Position numbers and translations under genes: made by a program | Notes under the pieces: generated by a model | The model's input: only the letters and a program-made list of their open reading frames with translations | Told to the model about the DNA's origin: nothing | Database searches by the model: none | Shown: piece after piece, positions 22,085-27,808 of the stretch | Numbering within the stretch: the first letter of the stretch is position 1 | How the letters are laid out: each line of letters begins with the position of its first letter | Assembly: GCA_947165085.1 (NCBI GenBank) | Contig: CAMUZA010000012.1 | Coordinates: forward strand, 1 to 36,475 | Reading direction: 5' to 3' | Length of the DNA stretch: 36,475 nucleotides | Origin: an uncultured Clostridia bacterium | GTDB lineage: Bacteria; Bacillota; Clostridia; Oscillospirales; Oscillospiraceae

Positions 22085-22638
22085 AGTTCGACTCCTTTCG
22101 CAATCAGATAGCCGCGCAGCGAACTGCGCAGGATGTAAAGCCGCTGTGCGGCGGCGTTGGGTTTGCAGCCGCGCTCCTGCGCAAGCTGCTTGACGGAAAA
22201 GCCGTACCAATATCTGCGCAGAAAGAGGATGCGATCGGCTTGCTCCAGTGACAAAAGCCAGCTTGTCATCGCCTGCGTCAGCTCCTTTGCCTCCACCGCA
22301 CGCTCCGGCGACTGCTCGGATGGCACACAGTCCTCCAATTCCGAGAGCAAGAGTTCCGCGCCGGCATAGCGCTTTGCGGCGCGGTTTTTCCGAAACCGGC
22401 TGATCGCAAGGTTGCGGATCAGCCTGCCAAGATAGATTTTGAGGCTGACCGGCGCATCCGGTGGGATATGCGTCCACGCGGCGTGCCAGGCGTCATTCAC
22501 GCATTCCTCTGCATCCTCCCTCACGGTCAAAATGTTACCGGAAATCGTTCTGCAATACGCGCCGTATTTTCGTTCCGTTTCCTCGATCGCCTGTTCCTTG
22601 CGTTCAAAGTACAGTGAAACGATCTCTATATCGTCCAT
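22081..22638 (-). CDS. ECF-type RNA polymerase sigma factor
   Basis: 185-residue sigma-70 family protein with region 2 (RTISGNILTVREDAEECVND, then AWHAAW) and region 4 (ADRILFLRRYWYGFSVKQLA helix-turn-helix, then AAAQRLYILRSSL). Lacks regions 1 and 3, as ECF factors do. The N-terminal half has the usual NDAWHAAW motif of Clostridial ECF factors encoded with anti-sigma partners. ATG has AAAGGAG upstream. The next gene overlaps its stop by four bases and encodes the serpin, which probably serves as its regulator. A likely autoregulated promoter is at 22671-22695. Confidence 0.93.
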   Translation of the reverse strand: MDDIEIVSLYFERKEQAIEETERKYGAYCRTISGNILTVREDAEECVNDAWHAAWTHIPPDAPVSLKIYLGRLIRNLAISRFRKNRAAKRYAGAELLLSELEDCVPSEQSPERAVEAKELTQAMTSWLLSLEQADRILFLRRYWYGFSVKQLAQERGCKPNAAAQRLYILRSSLRGYLIAKGVEL

Positions 22639-22670
22639 TGGATGGCTCCTTTCGAGTACTCACCTATAAA

Positions 22671-22695
22671 GACGCAAAAAGAAGCGAAATGTTAC
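22671..22695 (-). promoter_or_regulatory. Candidate ECF-type autoregulated promoter
   Basis: Minus-strand GTAACATTT region (AAC at 22691-22693) and CGTC (22671-22674) separated by 16 bases, matching the general ECF pattern of an AAC-containing -35 and a CGTC -10. It lies directly before the sigma-factor gene, so self-activation is likely. Confidence 0.55.
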
Positions 22696-22696
22696 G

Positions 22697-22728
22697 AAGC
22701 TGCGGCGAAGATTTTTTCGCCGCAGCTT
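22697..22728. other. 13-bp perfect hairpin between Nudix and sigma-factor genes
   Basis: AAGCTGCGGCGAA (22697-22709), six-base loop, TTCGCCGCAGCTT (22716-22728). There is no T-run outside the stem, so it is a candidate terminator or stabilising hairpin for the minus-strand Nudix transcript. It abuts the -35 region of the sigma-factor promoter. Confidence 0.5.
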
Positions 22729-22734
22729 GATTCA

Positions 22735-22790
22735 CACCTCATCAGTCAGCCTTGCGGCTGACAGCTTCTCCTCAAGGAGAAGGCTTTTGT
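22735..22790. repeat. Double-hairpin interspersed repeat (REP-like)
   Basis: Two small hairpins in tandem: GTCAGCC-TTGC-GGCTGAC (22745-22762) and TTCTCCT-CA-AGGAGAA (around 22766-22781), introduced by CACCTCATCA and followed by GGCTTTT. This layout resembles intergenic palindromic repeats I associate with gut Clostridia genomes. It extends into the last codons of the Nudix gene (its KPSP end). Only one copy lies in the window. Confidence 0.5.
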
Positions 22791-23344
22791 TCCGCTAGGC
22801 GGGCGTTGAGCTTGCTGTAGATGCGGCGCACGAACCACGGCTCGGTGGAAGCCTTCAGCGCGCCCTCGGGCGTAAACCACTTTACGCCGGAATTCTCATC
22901 CTCGCAGATATGAAGCGGCTCCGTATCGTCCGCTTCCAGGAGATAGGTGACATTCAGGTGCAGGTGGCTCGACACGTATTCCCCGCGCTTTTCATGACCG
23001 TCCACGGTCAGGCATTCCAGAGAGGCGATCTTCCCGTCGATCGGTCTGACGTTCGAAACGCCCGTCTCCTCGCGGCATTCCTTCAGCGCGACCTTCAGCA
23101 GGTCCCGCTCGCCGTCGGCGTGACCGCCGCACCACGCCCACGAATCGTAAATCTTATGATAGACCATCAGGACTTTCGTTCTGTCCGGATTTGTCACCCA
23201 TGCGGACGCCGTCATGTGCGCGAATCGGTTGGAGCGCGAAAATACGTCTTCATGATCTGCCATATAAGACAGCATCAGCTCCTTATCCCGCGCTTCCTGC
23301 GCGTTGCGCGGCTGATACGCCATGATGTCTTCCCGAATCGCCAT
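22772..23344 (-). CDS. Nudix hydrolase
   Basis: 190-residue Nudix protein. The box reads GGHADGERDLLKVALKEC then REETGV. The metal-binding REETG-type core is intact, while the first box Glu is shifted by one and replaced by Arg (many relatives have DGDEDLL at this point). ASAWVTNPDRTKVLMVYHKI precedes it and HLNVTYLLEAD follows, like NUDIX proteins of unknown substrate in Firmicutes. ATG 23344 has CAGGAGG. The last codons fall in a palindromic repeat, so the natural C-terminus may have been altered. Confidence 0.88.
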   Translation of the reverse strand: MAIREDIMAYQPRNAQEARDKELMLSYMADHEDVFSRSNRFAHMTASAWVTNPDRTKVLMVYHKIYDSWAWCGGHADGERDLLKVALKECREETGVSNVRPIDGKIASLECLTVDGHEKRGEYVSSHLHLNVTYLLEADDTEPLHICEDENSGVKWFTPEGALKASTEPWFVRRIYSKLNARLAEQKPSP

Positions 23345-23374
23345 TGGTCTTCCTCCTGCTCATAATTTGCTCCC

Positions 23375-23403
23375 ATTATAGTCCAAAACCGCTGGAATCT
23401 CAA
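23375..23403 (-). promoter_or_regulatory. Promoter of the second Nudix gene
   Basis: Minus-strand TTGAGA (23398-23403), 17-base spacer, perfect TATAAT (23375-23380), 31 bases before the ATG. Divergent from the glnA promoter. Confidence 0.75.
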
Positions 23404-23421
23404 CTGTTTTTATCATTTATC

Positions 23422-23450
23422 TTGACAGAAGGTATTTATTGGAATATGAT
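23422..23450 (+). promoter_or_regulatory. Promoter of glnA
   Basis: Perfect TTGACA (23422-23427), 17-base spacer, TATGAT (23445-23450), 35 bases before the ATG. No obvious GlnR-type inverted repeat was seen. Confidence 0.78.
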
Positions 23451-23484
23451 ATGAATTAGCCAAAATCTAAGGAGGACGCAGTTT

Positions 23485-24915
23485 ATGGCAAAAACCTTAA
23501 AGGATGTTTTGAAACTCTGCGAGGAAAAGCAGATCCGCATCGTTGATTTCAAAATGACGGACATCGACGGCAGATGGCGTCATCTGAGCATTCCCGTGGA
23601 ACGCCTGAACGAGGACACCATGACCTATGGCATCGGCTTCGACGGCTCCAACTACGGCTACGCGCCCGTGGAGAGCAGCGACATGGTCTTCGTTCCCGAT
23701 CTGGACAGCGCGGTCGTGGATAACTTCGCGCGCATCCCCACCCTCTCGATGATCGGCGACGTCATGGTCATTGACCGTCCGGCAAACCGTCCGTTCGACC
23801 AGTATCCGAGAAACGTCGCAAAGCGCGCCATCGCGTATATGCAGGAAAAAGGCGTTGCCGACCAGATGATCGTCGGTCCGGAGTACGAATTCTATGTCTT
23901 TGACGGCGTGCATTTTGACACGCAGCCCGAGAACACCGGCTACTGCATCGACGCAAGACAGGCCGAGTGGAACGGCGCGGAAGACGACAACAACAACGGC
24001 TATATCATCCAGCACAAGGCCGGTTACCACGCCTGCCTGCCGCAGGACATCAACAACGACCTGCGCAGCAAGATCTGCCTGATGCTCGAAGATTGGGGCG
24101 TGAAGGTCAAGTATCATCATCACGAGGTCGGCGGCTGCGGTCAGCTTGAGGTCGAAGTCGAGCTCGGCGACATGGTCGCTCTCGCGGACGGCACGATGAC
24201 CGCAAAGTACGTCATCAAGAACGCCGCTGCCGAGGAAGGCAGAACGGCGACCTTCATGCCGAAGCCCGTCGCGGGCGAGGCAGGCAGCGGCATGCACGTG
24301 CACATGCAGCTTTTCAAGAACGGCGAGCCGCTGTTCTACGACGAGAAGGGCTATGCCCAGCTCAGCGAAACCGCAATGTACTTCATCGGCGGTCTGCTGA
24401 CCCACGCAGCTTCCATCTGCGCGATCACCAACCCCTCCACCAACTCCTACAAGCGTCTGATCCCCGGCTACGAAGCGCCGGTCACCATCGGCTACGCCAT
24501 GGCGAACCGCAGCGCGGTCATCCGCATCCCCGCTTACGCAAAGGCGCCGAAGAACAAGCGCTTCGAGCTGCGTAACCCGGACGCGACCTGCAACCCCTAT
24601 TATGCCTACGCAGCGATCCTGATGGCGGGCTTGGACGGCATTGAGAAGAAGATCGACCCGCACGCACAGGGCTGGGGCCCGTACGACTGCAACCTGTTCG
24701 ATCTTCCCGAAGAAGAGAAGGCAAAGCTCGGCGGTCTGCCAAAGACCCTCGATGAAGCGCTCGACGCATTGGAGAAGGATCACGAATACCTGACTAAGGG
24801 CGGCGTGTTCCCGGAGCGGCTGATCGAGATCATGATCGAAAAGCACCGCAAGGACGCGGAGAAGATCTCCCGCATCCCCCATCCGGCGGAATTCGCCATG
24901 TACTACGATCTGTAA
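23485..24915 (+). CDS. glnA: Type I glutamine synthetase
   Basis: ATP-dependent synthesis of glutamine from glutamate and ammonium; dodecamer of type I. 476 residues. Signatures: GIGFDGSNYGYAPVESSD (N-terminal domain), VGPEYEFYVFD (metal Glu), GSGMHVHMQLF (ATP and metal region), NPSTNSYKRLIPGYEAPV and NRSAVIRIPAYAK. The C-terminus IPHPAEFAMYYDL resembles the long beta-type enzymes of proteobacteria. Where those carry the adenylylated Tyr (NLYDLPPEE), this one has Phe405 in NLFDLPEEE, so it cannot be adenylylated there. ATG has AAGGAGG upstream. Single-gene unit with its own promoter and terminator. Confidence 0.97.
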   Translation: MAKTLKDVLKLCEEKQIRIVDFKMTDIDGRWRHLSIPVERLNEDTMTYGIGFDGSNYGYAPVESSDMVFVPDLDSAVVDNFARIPTLSMIGDVMVIDRPANRPFDQYPRNVAKRAIAYMQEKGVADQMIVGPEYEFYVFDGVHFDTQPENTGYCIDARQAEWNGAEDDNNNGYIIQHKAGYHACLPQDINNDLRSKICLMLEDWGVKVKYHHHEVGGCGQLEVEVELGDMVALADGTMTAKYVIKNAAAEEGRTATFMPKPVAGEAGSGMHVHMQLFKNGEPLFYDEKGYAQLSETAMYFIGGLLTHAASICAITNPSTNSYKRLIPGYEAPVTIGYAMANRSAVIRIPAYAKAPKNKRFELRNPDATCNPYYAYAAILMAGLDGIEKKIDPHAQGWGPYDCNLFDLPEEEKAKLGGLPKTLDEALDALEKDHEYLTKGGVFPERLIEIMIEKHRKDAEKISRIPHPAEFAMYYDL

Positions 24916-24923
24916 TGCATACG

Positions 24924-24959
24924 AAAAACGGCTGTTGTCCATCGACAACAGCCGTTTTT
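24924..24959. terminator. Strong bidirectional terminator between glnA and DUF362 gene
   Basis: AAAAACGGCTGTTGTC (24924-24939), loop CATC, GACAACAGCCGTTTTT (24944-24959). Perfect stem with A-run on the left and T-run on the right, serving both convergent genes. Confidence 0.92.
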
Positions 24960-26108
24960 TCATCGGTTCAATATTCTTGCCGGGAGCGGGCGGTGGACTT
25001 TCATCGCGCCCTTCGGGCAGAACTCCTGGCAGCAGAAGCAGCGGATGCACTTCTGATAGTCCACATGCGCCTTCTTCTCCTGTATGGCGATTGCCTTCGC
25101 GGGGCACATATTCGCGCACAGACCGCAGCCGACGCATTCCTGCTTCTTCAGCTTCGGCGACGAGCGGAGCGCCTTCTTCGCGATCCTGCCGAAAAGCTCG
25201 CCGGCTTTCCCGGGAAATACCGTTTCAAAGTGCATGCCCTTGCCGCGCTCAATGCGCTCGAAATCGGGAATTACGAAATCGTCAGCATTGCCAAACGTTT
25301 CGACCTCCTCCGCGTTCTCCGGTACGAGCCCGTAATTCGCGGCGGCGCGCAAGGTTGGCACGACCATCGGATCCAGACCGATGAGCTTCGCGCAGATCAT
25401 GTCAATCTTGTGGCAATTCGTCCCTGCAAGCAGTGCGCCGACCTGCCGCGGCGTACCCGCCGTCGGCCCGTTGCCCTCCATGGCAAGCACCGCGTCGACG
25501 ATGTAGTAATGCGGCTTGAAATAGTCATTAAGATCAATGAGCATTCCCGCGAAATCCAGCGGCTCGGGAAAACGGAAATGGTATTCCGGCTTCATCGTAC
25601 CCGGAATCACGCCGAACAGGTTCTTTGTCGCCGCGGAAAGGCACATCATCCCGTGGCTTTTCAGCTTGCAGAAGCTGATGATCGCGTCCGCGCCGTCCAG
25701 CCATGCGGTATAGGTGAAGGTCTTTGCAGAATGTGCCTCGGGGTAGACCGCGCTTTTCTGCTCAAAATTGTGATTGAGCGCGCCGCCTGCCTCCTCCACG
25801 GCGTGCAGACCCGTCACGGAATAGACACGGTTTAAGACTGCTGCGTTGAAGAGATTTCCCGGACTGTCGCCCACGACGACCTCCGCGCCGCGCGCGACAA
25901 GCTGCTCCGTCAGCGCGGCAAGGAGCGCCGGATGCGTCGTCGCCGCCGTTTCCGGCTTCATGGCGGAAACGAGATTCGCCTTAATCGCGAGCTTCATCCC
26001 CGGGCGCACCCAGTCCAAGCCGCCAAACGGCGCAAGCGCCTCCTCCAGCGCCTTCAGGCAGTTCTCTCTTTGATAGCTTTCACAGCGGACGATCGAAACC
26101 TCCGGCAT
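24960..26108 (-). CDS. DUF362 protein with two [4Fe-4S] ferredoxin motifs
   Basis: 382-residue iron-sulfur protein. The DUF362 domain (about 20-290) has GDSPGNLFNAAVLNRVY, ISFCKLKSHGMMCLSAATKN and YYIVDAVLAMEGNGPTAG. The C-terminal ferredoxin part has CVGCGLCANMCP and CIRCFCCQEFCP, enough for two [4Fe-4S] clusters. The family is widespread in anaerobes and the molecular function is unknown; electron transfer is inferred. The start is ATG 26108 with GGGAGG upstream, since a longer in-frame start at 26153 lacks a ribosome site. It diverges from the ssnA-ygfK operon. Confidence 0.9.
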   Translation of the reverse strand: MPEVSIVRCESYQRENCLKALEEALAPFGGLDWVRPGMKLAIKANLVSAMKPETAATTHPALLAALTEQLVARGAEVVVGDSPGNLFNAAVLNRVYSVTGLHAVEEAGGALNHNFEQKSAVYPEAHSAKTFTYTAWLDGADAIISFCKLKSHGMMCLSAATKNLFGVIPGTMKPEYHFRFPEPLDFAGMLIDLNDYFKPHYYIVDAVLAMEGNGPTAGTPRQVGALLAGTNCHKIDMICAKLIGLDPMVVPTLRAAANYGLVPENAEEVETFGNADDFVIPDFERIERGKGMHFETVFPGKAGELFGRIAKKALRSSPKLKKQECVGCGLCANMCPAKAIAIQEKKAHVDYQKCIRCFCCQEFCPKGAMKVHRPLPARILNR

Positions 26109-26132
26109 ATTCTCGCCTCCCTTTTCCGTATC

Positions 26133-26160
26133 ATCATACCACATTTTGTTCAAAAGTCAA
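26133..26160 (-). promoter_or_regulatory. Promoter of the DUF362 gene
   Basis: Minus-strand TTGACT (26155-26160), 16-base spacer, TATGAT (26133-26138), 25 bases before the ATG. Confidence 0.7.
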
Positions 26161-26238
26161 ATGACGAACGCGCGATTTTCCGTAAATATGCTCAAAAATA
26201 CCGCATGAGATTTGGCAATTTCGGCAAAGGAAAAACCG

Positions 26239-26267
26239 TTGCATTTTCATCGGAATAACAATATAAT
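26239..26267 (+). promoter_or_regulatory. Promoter of the ssnA-ygfK transcript
   Basis: TTGCAT (26239-26244), 17-base spacer, perfect TATAAT (26262-26267). The start should be near 26274, leaving a leader of about 140 bases before the ssnA ATG. Confidence 0.8.
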
Positions 26268-26273
26268 TATAGT

Positions 26274-26380
26274 GTAATTGAAGATTGATAGCTGTAACGA
26301 AGTGCTGCGCGCACGGGCTGACACTATCACTCAGGGTTACTTGAGTGGAGATGCGGAGTAGTTCCGTGTCCCCATTTTTT
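26274..26380 (+). promoter_or_regulatory. Candidate riboswitch leader with intrinsic terminator, upstream of ssnA
   Basis: Intergenic leader with exclusive pairings. (a) TGATAG (26286-26291) with CTATCA (26324-26329) closes a domain holding the hairpin GTGC-TGCGC-GCAC (26302-26314). (b) CACTCA (26328-26333) with TGAGTG (26342-26347). (c) A terminator: 26346-26357 with 26363-26374, eleven pairs and one A-C mismatch, five-base loop, then six T (26375-26380). (d) GGG-CT-GACAC (26315-26324), inside domain (a), can pair with GTGTCCCC (26366-26373), the 3' terminator arm, and would disrupt it. I see no match to riboswitch classes I know (purine, TPP, FMN, SAM, ykkC, cobalamin, glycine). The 26109-26238 stretch before it holds only divergent promoter signals. 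Confidence 0.65.
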
Positions 26381-26414
26381 GTTTCTTCGGAATACTTACA
26401 CAGGAGGTCATTCT

Positions 26415-27773
26415 ATGTACATTCTTGCAAACGGCAAAGTCATCACGAGAAGCGAGACACTCCCCTTCCTGCCCGACGGCGGCGTCGTCATTGACGGCAC
26501 GAAAATCAAGGAAGTCGGCAAGACCGCTGACCTGAAGGCAAAATACCCCGACGCGGAATTCATCGACGCGAAGGGCGGCGTGATCATGCCCGCGCTCATC
26601 AACGCGCACACGCACATCTATTCCGCACTGGCGCGCGGCCTTTCCATCAAGAGCAACAACGCCGACAACTTCTACGACGTTTTGGACAAGCAGTGGTGGG
26701 CGATCGACCGCAAGCTGTATTTGAGCGGCACGAGAGCCTCCGCGGACGCCCTGTACATCGACTGCATCAAGCAGGGCGTCACGACCATTTTCGACCACCA
26801 CGCCTCCTACGGTGAGATCCCCGGCAGCCTTCATGAGATCGCGGAGTCTGCGAAGAAGTTCGGCATCCGTTCCTGCCTGTGCTATGAGGTCTCTGACCGT
26901 GACGGCGAGGAAAAGTGCCTGCAGGGCATTAAGGAAAACGCCGATTTCATCAGCGAATGCGCCGAGCGCAAGGATCCGATGCTCGCCGCCATGTTCGGCG
27001 GTCACGCGCTGTTCACGATTTCCGACAAGACCTTTGAGCGTATGGTCGAAGCCAACAACGGCCGCACCGGCTATCACATCCACGTCTCCGAGGGCTGGAA
27101 CGACGTCTACGACTCCATCCAGAACTACGGCTGCCGTCCGGTCGAGCGCCTGCAAAAGCACGGTATTCTCGGCGAAAAGACCATCCTCGGTCACTGCATC
27201 CACGTCACGGACAAGGAGATCGAACTGATCCGTCAGACCAATACCATGGTCGTCAACAATCCCGAATCCAACATGGGCAACGCCGTCGGCACCTGCCCTG
27301 TCCTGCCCCTTTACAAGAACGGCATCCTGCTCGGCCTGGGCACCGACGCCTACACCAACGACATGCTCGAGTCCATCAAGGTCGCGCTGTGCGCGCAGCG
27401 TCAGAACGCGGAGCTGCCGAACGTCGGCTGGTGCGAGGTCACGGACATGCTCTTCAAGAACAACGCGAAGATCGGCGCGAAGTACTTCCCCGACAAGCTC
27501 GGCGTGCTGGAAGCAGGCGCTGCGGCGGACGTCATCGTCATGGACTATAAGCCGTTCACCCCGTTCTCGAGCGCCAACATCGACGGCCACATGATCTTCG
27601 GCATGACCGGCAGACAATGCCAGACTACGATTGCAAACGGCAAGCTCCTGATGAAGGACCGCGAGCTGATCGGCATCGACGAGGAGGCGGAAAACGCCCA
27701 CATCCTCGAGGAAGCAAAGAAGCTCTGGGGCGACCTGAACGACTGCAAATACGACGCTTACGGCGAAATCTGA
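26415..27773 (+). CDS. ssnA: SsnA-type aminohydrolase
   Basis: Amidohydrolase-superfamily enzyme of the SsnA group, 452 residues. The metal-binding NAHTHIYSALARG (about 61-73) gives the first two His; the third is in GYHIHVSEGW, the fourth in ILGHCIHVTD, and the Asp in GLGTDAYTND. The N-terminal MYILANGKVITRSE and the closing EAGAAADVIVMDYKPF are typical beta-sandwich parts. In E. coli and gut anaerobes ssnA lies in the ygf/xdh locus tied to anaerobic purine-like ring breakdown. Start ATG 26415 has CAGGAGG; it sits behind the attenuator-like leader and shares a transcript with ygfK 35 bases downstream. Confidence 0.9.
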   Translation: MYILANGKVITRSETLPFLPDGGVVIDGTKIKEVGKTADLKAKYPDAEFIDAKGGVIMPALINAHTHIYSALARGLSIKSNNADNFYDVLDKQWWAIDRKLYLSGTRASADALYIDCIKQGVTTIFDHHASYGEIPGSLHEIAESAKKFGIRSCLCYEVSDRDGEEKCLQGIKENADFISECAERKDPMLAAMFGGHALFTISDKTFERMVEANNGRTGYHIHVSEGWNDVYDSIQNYGCRPVERLQKHGILGEKTILGHCIHVTDKEIELIRQTNTMVVNNPESNMGNAVGTCPVLPLYKNGILLGLGTDAYTNDMLESIKVALCAQRQNAELPNVGWCEVTDMLFKNNAKIGAKYFPDKLGVLEAGAAADVIVMDYKPFTPFSSANIDGHMIFGMTGRQCQTTIANGKLLMKDRELIGIDEEAENAHILEEAKKLWGDLNDCKYDAYGEI

Positions 27774-27808
27774 TTTGATCGAAACGTTCTGAACGGAGGA
27801 AACAAATT

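Noticed and set aside
23497..25137. 546-codon antisense open frame across glnA
   Set aside because: Same mirror effect; the sense strand encodes a full-length, well-conserved glutamine synthetase.
26274..26380. Purine, TPP, ykkC/guanidine or cobalamin riboswitch
   Set aside because: The conserved core sequences of those classes were looked for and not seen; the leader is left unassigned.
26337..27701. 454-codon antisense frame across ssnA, and similar long mirrors over alr and ygfK
   Set aside because: No start signals or recognisable domains; the plus-strand genes carry all conserved motifs.
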